A stretch of 64,000 nucleotides of DNA from Leptobrachium leishanense (lineage: Eukaryota; Chordata; Amphibia; Anura; Megophryidae): positions 58,760,881 through 58,824,880 of the forward strand of contig CM019063.1 of the NCBI GenBank assembly GCA_009667805.1. The letters are read 5' to 3'. The position numbers were made by a program, and so were the translations under genes. Shown here one piece after another: positions 56,042 through 64,000 of the stretch (positions are counted from its first letter, which is position 1; every line of letters begins with the position of its first letter). The notes beneath the pieces are model-generated. The model did not search any database. It was not told where the DNA came from and saw only the letters and a list, made by a program, of their open reading frames with translations.

Positions 56042-56364
56042 CAGGGTTCAAAATTTCAACTCGCCTACAAGAATTTGGCGAGTGGAAATTAAGTGATGGC
56101 GAGTGAAAATGCACATGCAGGCAGAACAATAAATTATTTTGTTCTGCCTGTGCTGCGTATACCAGGCACCGGCAGCTGTGTTTAGTTTTAGGTCCGGCCA
56201 CCAGCCGGAGAATCCAAGATGGCGACCAACTGACCCTTTGATAACGGCAGAGAGGGCGCGCCAGACGTCTGCCGCGCATGCCTGCCCTGTCCTGGTGGTT
56301 CTCTTAGGGCCGCACCCTGCTTGCCTGTTACCACGCAGCACAATGAATCAACGATCCCTCGCTC

Positions 56365-56632
56365 TGCTCACACTGGGGTCTGATGTCTGGATATACATGT
56401 ATCTTGAGATTGATGTTGGGTATTTATGTATCTTGGATCTGATTATTATTATTATTGTCATCTTTTATATAGCGCCAACAGTTTCCGCAGCACTTTACAG
56501 GATCTGACGTCTGTGTATACATGTATCTGGGGTCTGTATCTAGGTATACATGTATCTGAGGATCTGTGGGTGTTCACGTATCTTGGGTCTGATGTCTGGG
56601 TATTCATGTGTCTAGGGTCTGATGTCTGGGTA
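56365..56632 (+). repeat. Minisatellite GGGTCTGATGTCTGGGTATACA
   Basis: About seven degenerate 28-30-bp units of GGGTCTGATGTCTGGGTATA plus CATGTATCT, interrupted at 56437-56502 by an L2-tail fragment (ATATAGCGCCAACAGTTTCC). Confidence 0.8.
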
Positions 56633-57010
56633 TACAGTTGTGTTCAAAATTATTCAACCCCCAATGCTGTAAAGGGTTTTAGGGAATTTAGTGTACATTT
56701 GTAATTGTATTCAGAATGAAATCCTACAAGGACTTTTTAAAGAACCATATGCAACTAAAATGACATCAATGGGCTTTGTAATACAGTAGTAAATGTTTCT
56801 TTTGTGAATTCTTCATTGACACAATTATTCAACCCCTTAAAGAATACCACTCTGAAGAACAGAGGTTCATTCAAGTGTTTTCAATCAGGTATTGAAAACA
56901 CCTGTGGATGTCACGGAGCAGCAATAAAGCATAATAAGCACCAATTAGGCAGCTTTAAAATGACTGTGATACTCAGCTCCTTCTAGACATTTACTGGTGT
57001 GGTTACAAAC

Positions 57011-57580
57011 ATGGTGAAGTCAAGAAAATGGTCCAGGAAGACAAGAGAAGAGGTGATTACTCTTCACAGGAAGGGCAATGGCTATAAGAAGATTGCAAAG
57101 ATGTTAAACATACCAAGAGAGACCATAGGAAGCATCATTCGCAAATTCAAGGCAAAGGGCACTGTTGAAACGCTACCTGGTCGTGGCAGAAAGAAGATGC
57201 TGACTTCGACTGCTGTGCGCTACCTGAAGCGTAGAGTGGAGAAAAGTCCCCGTGTGACTGCTGAGGAACTGAGAAAAGATTTGTCAGATGTGGGTACTGA
57301 AGTTTCAGCTCAGACAATACGGCGCACACTGCATAATGAAGGCCTCCATGCGAGAACTCCCAGGCGCACCCCCTTGCTGTCTCCAAAGAATAAGAAGAGT
57401 CGACTGCAGTATGCCAAAAGTCATGTGGACAAACCACAGAAGTTTTGGGATAGTGTTCTGTGGACTGATGAAACAAAATTAGAACTGTTTGGGCCCATGG
57501 ATCAACGCTATGTTTGGAGGAGGAAGAACAAGGCCTATGAAGAAGAGAACACCTTGCCTACTGTGAATCATGGCGGGGGT
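57011..57580 (+). pseudogene. Tc1 transposase, HTH domains and first catalytic aspartate
   Basis: ATG at 57011 is preferred over the in-frame GTG at 56999 because MVKSRKWSRKTREEV is the family-typical start. First HTH about residues 8-48, GRPR-like GRGRK at 57-61, second HTH about 84-112, then the DDE domain with WTDETK (D153) and YVWRRK. It breaks in the G-run at 57575-57579 (five G; the frame needs one more), within the glycine-rich HGGG segment. The rest continues from 57586 in another plus-strand frame. Confidence 0.92.
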
Positions 57581-57585
57581 CAATC

Positions 57586-58032
57586 ATGCTTTGGGGCTGT
57601 TTGGCTTCTGCAGGTACAGGGAAGCTTCAGCGTGTGCAAGGTACCATGAATTCTCTTCAGTACCAGGAGATATTGGATGACAATGTGATGCAGTCCGTCA
57701 CAAACCTGAGGCTTGGGAGACGTTGGACCTTTCAGCAGGACAATGATCCCAAGCATACCTTCAAGTCCACTAGAGCATGGTTGCAGATTAAAGGCTGGAA
57801 CATTTTGGAGTGGCCATCGCAGTCACCTGACTTAAATCCGATTGAGAACCTCTGGTGGGACTTAAAGAAAGCAGTTGCAGTGCGCAAACCTAAGAATGTG
57901 ATTGAACTGGAGGCTTTTGCCCATGACGAATGGGCGAAGATACTTGTAGATCGCTGCAAGACACTTGTGTCAAGCTATGCTTCACGTTTAAAAGCTGTTA
58001 TAACTGTAAAAGGATGTTGTACTAAGTACTAA
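57586..58032 (+). pseudogene. Tc1 transposase, C-terminal catalytic part
   Basis: 148 residues beginning MLWGCLASAGTGKLQ; the methionine is internal to the protein. The second D is in QQDNDPKHT (D52) and the glutamate in [10 protein letters not shown] (E87), 34 residues apart. It ends GCCTKY. With the preceding part all DDE residues are present, so the only visible lesion is the one-base frameshift. Confidence 0.92.
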
Positions 58033-58596
58033 GATTGAATGTCACTTGGCGGTTGAATAAAACTGATAATGATGTGAGCACAGAAAAGACATTTGTGCTT
58101 ATTTCATTATAAATGTTATGTTATATTTGTCTGACCTACACGTGCCTCTTTGATTTAATTGTAAGCAAGATGACTGAATGATCAAAATCAATGTCAAACT
58201 GGCCAAAACACTCAATTTCAGTGGGGGTTGAATAATTTTGAACACAACTGTACATCTATCTGGAGTGATTGTGGTGATGAAAAAAATACACCAAATTTAT
58301 AAAAAGTTGAGCACTTGCACTTAATATTTTTTGCATCCCCATTGATGTAAAGCACTTATTTTCCTTTACGTTTACAATGCTTTATGTTAATATTGGTAAT
58401 GTCATTTATTTTTAGAACTTTATTCTGAGTAAAACATTTAACAGTGTCGTTTCATAAGATAATTTAAGATGGTGAGTGTAGGGTCGGAGTTAAGGGCAGG
58501 ATAGGGGTTAGGTGATGCAACTGATGGAGATTGGCGAATAACTCTTAAGGCCTGGCTAGTAGCTCGGGACTTGAAATTTTGAGCCCTGACCTAACC

Positions 58597-59605
58597 CTAA
58601 TGATCTGAAACGTAACAATTTTTTTTTCCCGTGCATGTGTCTAATACTGTGCAGGTTTATAGGATCTGCAGCACTAAAACCCAGCCTTCCTATCAGGATT
58701 CTTTTCTGTTTTAACAAGCGTTACATATCTGTTGAACCATGAAGACTTGAGAAAGTGAGTCGAACCAGCTGTGAATCGAACCTATGACCAACTGCAAGAC
58801 TTAATGAGGAGCTCCAGTTTCTGTGTTGAACTAAATGAGCTATGACACACCATGAGAATGAAAAGAGCTCTAATATTATTATTAAACTTTATCTATATAG
58901 AGGCAGTATATTCTGCGGCGCTGTACAAGATATGTGGCCAAGTTGATGAGTCTTTAGAACAACAATCATAGATTAACCTATTCAAGCCGTGGGTTGTACC
59001 ATGCCGTTCATGCGGCGTGTGCGCCTTAACGCAGGCGTACTAGGGGTTAACAAAGATGATTGAAAGGGCCCCTCAATCTATAAGGAATATATGTTGTGAG
59101 CAGGGCCATCTTTAATATTGACTGTGCCAAGGGCAAACATTTTATTGGGACCGCTCGCTAGTCGCTACATCAAATTAAGGCAATTTTTAAGCCTGCCATT
59201 GGAAAAAATGTGAATGGGTTTTGACAATATCTAGCTGGCTTTTGCAGCCCCTTATTGACATCTATTGTGGAATGTAAGATAAGAGTTTACTTTTGCTCTC
59301 TGTTTGTGACAGAATACCTCTCTTTTAATGGATACTTCGCTTAGAGATGACCTTCTTGTAAAGGTATTGTGGAGATAACAGGTCAGTGCAAGACACAAGT
59401 AAACACATCTCTATGTACAAGCAATTAAGAGTCGAACCACTAAAAATGTGGCCTTTGTGACCTAAGTGCAAATAGCGGAAAAGGACATCTGGGGGGAAGT
59501 ATTACTCATCATAAAGGTGTATTGCCTGTGACGGTATTTGAGGCAGCAATCATCATCATAATATTTCAAGCAACTATCAATATAGTTTTTATTCCACAGT
59601 CCATC
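58597..59605. other. Unassigned sequence with an L2-tail fragment
   Basis: TTATTATTATTAAACTTTATC at 58873-58893 followed by GCGGCGCTGTACAAG is a reverse-oriented L2 tail. No gene is supported elsewhere in the interval. Confidence 0.4.
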
Positions 59606-59608
59606 TAA

Positions 59609-60016
59609 GGCCAGGGTCAGACGAACGTATTTTTCGCGTCGTCCGTGCATTCGAACAAATGGATGTATTTTTTCACAGAATACACGATAGCGGTCATATG
59701 ATGCGCATTTCTGTGCGTCATTTTGTACGGATCATCAATAAAACACTTATTGCGTCCGGACGTTATGTTGGCCGGACATTAGCAGCGTCTGACGTCTCCT
59801 AATCACGCACACACGCCGCTAGCGGACGCAGTGCACTCTGTACGTCAGTACTAGCGGTATCACGTTCTCGAAAAAATGCGTTCGTTTGCCGCTTGCGTTA
59901 CGCGGCCAAACTTTCGTGCGGCCGCACATCGTATATTGGCTGTCATTTGCTGCTACTATGGCTGTGATAAAGTGCGGCTGCACGAACGTTCACACTGCGT
60001 TCGTCTGACCCCAGCC
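59609..60016 (-). mobile_element. Harbinger-like CpG-rich MITE
   Basis: GGCCAGGGTCAGACGAACG to CGTTCGTCTGACCCCAGCC, flanked by TAA and TTA. Close to 44074-44479. Confidence 0.85.
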
Positions 60017-60271
60017 TTAAGTAATCATTAATTCATAATTATCATACTTAAGCCTTGATTTAATTCGGCATGATCAGTGAATTTTAGTGCATTTTTGGCC
60101 ACAATCTAGCCATTTTTCCATTCAGCAGATGTTATTGAGGGCATACTGGCACTATATCCATTTAAAATAATCGGGTATCAGTACTGGCGCCTAAACTCGT
60201 TAATGGAAATTCAGTCTTTAGCGATTTGGTTTGAATTTATCAGAAAGCCGATTCTCTAAAAAAAACATCAA
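60017..60271. other. Unassigned sequence
   Basis: Short interval with no recognised feature. Confidence 0.35.
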
Positions 60272-61147
60272 CAGGGTTATTCAAAGAGAATCGAAAAGTC
60301 GAAACACCGCACATTCGGTGACATTTCGTTCTCTTCAATTCGGTGCGATTTGGCGATCCCATTTCGGCGACCCTGTGGTGTATTCAGTAAGCACCACAGG
60401 GTCCCCGAATTGCAGGGAAAAGTCACCGCAAACCCGCGAAAACTCACCGCAAAACGAGGGCGAACGCACACCGAAACCCGCAAAAACATCTTGATTAACC
60501 CGCCGAAAACGCCGGAAAAACCCGAGCAGGAGCCGATCACATGCAACACAGCCGCCGGAAAAACCCGACACCGCACACGAATGGAGTGGGAAAAAAAAAA
60601 CACAGTTCGCTTGAATCTTTGAAAAGTGAAACGCTGTTTGCAAAGAAACTACTGAGCGAAAATGTCTGAAATTTACATATAAGATCCAATGAATGATAAT
60701 AAAAAGGGCTGTTATAGACAAAATAAGTAAAGTTTAAAAAAAACGAAAAATGCTTAAAATATCCTAAAAAAATCTAAAAATAAAGAAACCTTTTACTGCA
60801 GAATATTATAATCAACGGTTTATTAGATATTGAATTAAAACGGGAATATTTTTTACATTGAAGCCTATGGGATTCTCCTGAATAAACCTGTTGAATTAAA
60901 CCACCGAATGGCAGGACATTTCGGGAACCTTTCACTGCTGGTTTGTGTTCTCTGAATAGACAAAGCAGTGCTTCTCTATGGGGATTTCACTGCCCTCGAA
61001 CAGGCACCGAATGTGCAGGCAATTCGCCCGGATTTGGTGAATTGCCTGCTCTCTGAATAGCCGAATAGCCAGGAAAGGTAACCGTACGCTGAATTTAAGC
61101 GTTCGGTTACCTTTCTCCAGCAATTCGGATCTCTTTGAATAACCCTG
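60272..61147 (-). mobile_element. CAGGGTTATTC-family element E3 (876 bp)
   Basis: CAGGGTTATTCAAAGAG to CTCTTTGAATAACCCTG, flanks CAA and CTA. Same orientation and content as E2, including the AT-rich module (60770-60885) and subterminal palindrome near 61080-61110. Confidence 0.85.
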
Positions 61148-61795
61148 CTAAAGAGCGCTGAACTTGCCACTAAATTCCACCTATGGACGGTGGAATTTCG
61201 TAGCAGTTCGTCTATTCAGAAAGCTGTCAATTCTCCAAATCTATTCAGAGAACGCCGAAGTGCCAGTGAAATGCTCTGATTTTCTGTGGTTCAGTTCGAC
61301 GGTTTAAACAAGCGAACCCCATTGGATTCAAATGTAAAAACACAGTATTGTTTTTTATTATTATTTTTATTCAACCTTTTATTCTTTTCAGTTTCAGAAA
61401 AAAAAGCCTTTTTTTATTTATTTATCTCTTAGAATTTTTTTGGTATTTTTCTTGATTTTTTTTTAGGCGAAATTTTTGATTCCTATCTCTTTAATGGTGT
61501 TTTTTTTTTTATTAAATTCTTTAATTCAGACCTTTTTAGATATTTGTAGGACCTTTTTTATTTTTTCCCAAGCATTTTTATTGTTTTAAACGTCAAAGAA
61601 TAGTAGAGTTCCGTATTTTTTTTCCTTCTGCAGTTCGGCGGGCTGATCGGCTGCCTTCCGTGTTTGGCGCACTTCGGTGTCCCCTGGGGTATTCACAGCA
61701 GGGTCAGCGAACTGGAATTGCTGAATCGCACCGAAGTGCGCCAAATGAAAAAAAATCACTGAACTTTCAGTGGTCTTTGAATAATCCTATTAGTG
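61148..61795. mobile_element. CAGGGTTATTC-family element, diverged, adjacent to E3
   Basis: Contains GTCTATTCAGAAAGCTGTCA, a GTTTAAACAAGCGAACCCCAT word and a right end GGTCTTTGAATAATCC. E3 probably inserted at or near its left end. Confidence 0.55.
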
Positions 61796-62008
61796 ACGAA
61801 GGGGTTGATAAATCAGGCAGGAAAATAGAGAAACTCACAATGAACACTAATGATGGCAGCACACAGAAAGCGTGATGATGTCACCCAGTGTATCGAGACG
61901 AAGTCTCAGAGAGGCAGCTGATGGATTTGATCTGCACGTGCAGCTCCCATCCTTCATAGTGCGCAAGTCCATAGAGCTGAGCAATTTCTGGTTCCTACGC
62001 TACACAAG

Positions 62009-62275
62009 TAGGGATGGGCTGCCGGTTCGTATCGGTTCGAAGTTAGATTCGAACATCGGCTGTTTGAAAATTCGCAAACTTCGAACTTTTCTGGACGTTC
62101 GCGTAAAGTTCGAGAAAATATATTTTTTAAAAATTCCAAAAAATAGTTAAAAGATCCTAAAAAAATCTAAAAATAAAGAGACTCTTTACTGCATAGTATA
62201 ATAATAAACAGTTTATTAGATATTGAGTTAAAACAGAATATTTTTTAACATTGAAGCCTATGGAATTCATAAACA
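62009..62275 (+). mobile_element. hAT half-element with AT-rich module
   Basis: TAGGGATGGGCTGCCGGTTC start, TTCGAAC-type words, then the AT-rich module (62150-62275) ending AACATTGAAGCCTATGG. Confidence 0.6.
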
Positions 62276-62526
62276 TTTCCCACTCCTTGTTGGTCAAACA
62301 TTTCCCACCCCTTATTGGTCAAACATTTCCCACTGGTTGTTGGTCAAACATTTCCCACTGGTTGTTGGTCAAACAAATCCCACTCATTGTTGGTCAAACA
62401 TTTCCCACTCATTGTTGGTCAAACATTTCACATGGCTTCAAATCACGTTTAAACACAAGCAAAAGCGGTAAAAATTAGCTCAACGCACAGCGGTGAAATG
62501 GCTCAGCACTCAGCAGTGAAAGGGTT
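62268..62526 (+). repeat. 24-bp tandem repeat plus CCCTTTCACTGC-type element end
   Basis: About seven units of CATTTCCCACTSGTTGTTGG plus TCAAA (62271-62433), then CATGGCTTCAAATCACGTTT and the terminus CAGCAGTGAAAGGGTTAA, as at 32250-32440. Confidence 0.75.
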
Positions 62527-62554
62527 AAAAGTTTGGTTTATTTTTAATTTTTTT

Positions 62555-62770
62555 CATTGTTCCCTGTCCCCCAGGGCAGTACCCGGACCCCCATACACCT
62601 TTTATGGCCAATATCTTGCATATATGCCCTCTTGGAGGGGACCTTAATTTTCGAACGTTTCGAGCCCCGTTGACTTTAATGGTGTTTGCATTGTGTTCGA
62701 GTTCGCGGTCGAACTTTTTCGGGTGTTCGAGTTCGAATGCGAACCGAACACAGGGGTGTCCGATCCATCA
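62555..62770 (-). mobile_element. hAT half-element, TAGTGATGGGC family
   Basis: Read on the minus strand it begins AGTGATGGATCGGACACCCC and ends at CCCTGGGGGACAGGGAACAA. It is cut on its outer side by the L2 insertion at about 62772. Confidence 0.7.
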
Positions 62771-62771
62771 C

Positions 62772-63632
62772 TTCGCTGTTCGCTGTCTTGGAGTTACACT
62801 TGACTCTGCTCTTTCCTTCATCCCCCACATCAAGTCTCTTTCCTCCTCCTGCCGATACCAACTGCGTAATATTTCCAGAATTCGGCCATTTCTTACCGCT
62901 GTCACCACAAAACAACTCATTCACGCCCTGGTAATCTCCCGACTCGACTATTGCAATAATCTCTTACCTGGCCTCCCTCTGTCCCGCCTCTCCCCCCTAC
63001 AATCCATCCTGAACGCCTCCACCAGGCTAATTCACCTCACCCGCCGCTCTGTCTCTGCCGCTCCCCTCTGCGAGTCCCTTCACTGGCTCCCCATCCACTG
63101 CAGAATTAAGTTCAAAATCCTTATCCTTACCTACAAAACCCTCACTAACTCAGCGCCCCACTACCTGTCCTCACTAATCACCAAATACACCCCGGCCCGC
63201 TCCCTAAGGTCAAACAGTGACCTGCGCCTAGCTTCTCCCCGCATCACCTCTTCCCATGATAGACTGCAGGATTTCTCACGCGCAGCCCCCACTCTCTGGA
63301 ACGCTCTCCCTCGTACTGTCAGACTTTCCCCTAACTTCTCTTCCTTCAAACGCTCCCTTAAAACATTCCTATTTAGGGAAGCCTACCACCCAACTCACTG
63401 ACGCAATCATCAATCACTCTAACCTTACAGTCCTCTCCTCCTGTTTCCAACCCCAACCCTCCCAGATTGTGAGTTCCTACGGGAATAGGGCCCTCATCTC
63501 CTCCTGTACTGTTTGTCAAATGTTGTTCAATGTATTGTAACCCTGTCTATACTGTGCTTATTGTACAGCGCTGCAGAATATGCTGGCGCTTTATAAATAA
63601 AGAATAATAATAATAATAATAATAATCACTAT
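62772..63632 (+). mobile_element. 5'-truncated L2 LINE
   Basis: A reverse-transcriptase C-terminal frame, then a 3' UTR with CGGGAATAGGGCCCTCATC and the L2-type tail TGTACAGCGCTGCAGAATAT / GCTGGCGCTTTATAAATAAA, ending in (AAT)n (63601-63629). Confidence 0.9.
62774..63401 (+). pseudogene. L2 LINE reverse transcriptase, C-terminal part
   Basis: Begins in CLGVTLDSALSFIPHIKSLS, just after where the FADD box would be, then VISRLDYCNNLLPGLP, the thumb segment LHWLPIHCRIKFKILILTYK, ASPRITSSHD and the terminus FKRSLKTFLFREAYHPTH. These are hallmarks of the L2 clade. The coding frame is open to its natural stop at 63399-63401, but the N-terminal two thirds are absent. The open frame upstream of 62774 belongs to the hAT fragment and is not part of the protein. 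Confidence 0.9.
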
Positions 63633-64000
63633 ACACAAGTAATGCAGGACCGCAAATGATGCAGAAAAGCTTCAAGGTCGTCCGGGTTCAGGAGCTGAAG
63701 ATAAGGAACAAAATGCGGCGAGGGAGAAGAGATGAGTAAATTCAACAAAAACAAAAACAAATTGGGCAGAGGCTGCCAGCAACAAAAAAAGGGAACTCTA
63801 GTTTTAGTAGAGTATCCCTTGAAAACAGGATGAAATTCCCAGGCCATTATCCTCCTAGAAGAACACTTTCAGTTACCTTTCTGTAGAATGTTTGAAGTTG
63901 TGTAATTAAGGGGACACTGCCTTAAAATTGCTTTCCTGATCTTATCTCCTCTTATCTCTTGTGTCCTTCTGAAAATAACTGTTCAAATCCTTACTGACTG
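63633..64000. other. Unassigned sequence
   Basis: No repeat end or gene recognised up to the window edge. Confidence 0.35.

Larger units (their letters stand above)
56635..58250 (+). mobile_element. Nearly intact Tc1-like element (1,616 bp)
   Basis: TA at 56633-56634 and 58251-58252. The TIR CAGTTGTGTTCAAAATTATT plus the following CAACCCCC is identical at both ends. Inner direct repeats (CAATTATTCAACCCCTT at about 56822; GGTTGAATAAAA at about 58050) give an IR/DR structure. One frameshift separates the two transposase parts. Confidence 0.95.
56042..58588. mobile_element. hAT element with a nested Tc1
   Basis: Flanked by ATCTAACC (56034-56041) and ACCTAACC (58589-58596), an 8-bp duplication with one mismatch. 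TIR CAGGGTTCAAAATTTCAACT versus CAGGGCTCAAAATTTCAAGT (right end on the minus strand). Contents: a GC-rich block (56160-56340), a minisatellite (56365-56632) with a TTATTATTATTATTG...GCGCCAACAG L2-tail insertion, then the Tc1 at 56635-58250. Confidence 0.8.

Overview
This window looks like intergenic or intronic sequence from a vertebrate with a transposon-rich genome. I infer an anuran amphibian, because the CR1/L2-type LINE tails, the V-domain SINE, the Tc1 diversity and the many long non-autonomous DNA transposons fit frogs best. I could not run a search to confirm this. There is no prokaryotic organisation. Nearly every long open frame is a transposase or reverse-transcriptase fossil, or an artefact of tandem repeats. 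The only candidate host coding sequence is a short possible first exon at 45750-45876, encoding a putative signal peptide and ending in a splice-donor-like site.

Layout. 1-9 kb: hAT derivatives, CpG-rich terminal-inverted-repeat (TIR) elements and stretches of unassigned sequence, some with the texture of conserved non-coding DNA. 9.3-11.5 kb: a 5'-truncated CR1-group LINE on the minus strand, split by a 946-bp TA-flanked element. 11.8-18.0 kb: a hAT element with an 8-bp duplication, holding a second 5.1-kb hAT that itself carries a 3.6-kb array of a 51/52-bp satellite. 18-25.6 kb: a family with CAGGGTTATTC ends and 3-bp target duplications, a Harbinger-like copy, a DD37E mariner fragment and an L1 fragment. 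26.4-27.2 kb: a 132-bp tandem array. 29.4-30.9 kb: an L2-like LINE with a 39-bp array in its 3' UTR. 32.5-33.6 kb: a TTAA-flanked element. 34.5-36.1 kb: a second copy of the 9-11 kb LINE, giving the empty site for the 10.2-kb insertion. 36.8-38.2 kb: a broken Tc1. 38.4-45 kb: hAT and Harbinger-like elements, including a hAT with a 2-kb G-rich minisatellite nested in a Harbinger-like copy. 45.3-48 kb: the candidate exon, a CpG-rich element and a SINE. 48.1-50.4 kb: a long polypyrimidine tract. 52.9-53.9 and 56.6-58.3 kb: two more Tc1 elements, the second nested in a hAT. 54.8-55.6 kb: a hAT with a minisatellite and hairpin. 59.6-63.6 kb: more TIR families and an L2 fragment.

Main finding. Two transposons with different ends and different target duplications (TA at 10175-11120; 8 bp, hAT-like, at 54799-55586) carry the same internal cassette: a minisatellite built on CATGGAT..TGCCCCAGC followed by a GC-rich long hairpin whose arms share a 43-nt core with 38 identities. 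A second, AT-rich module of about 110 bp is likewise shared by hAT-type elements and by the 3-bp-duplication family. Together with the repeated pattern of hAT ends plus GC-rich block plus expanded tandem array, this suggests that non-autonomous transposons here exchange internal modules and seed minisatellites and satellites.

Limits: superfamily calls rest on ends and target duplications read by eye. Clade names for LINE fragments, and all conservation claims, are inference.
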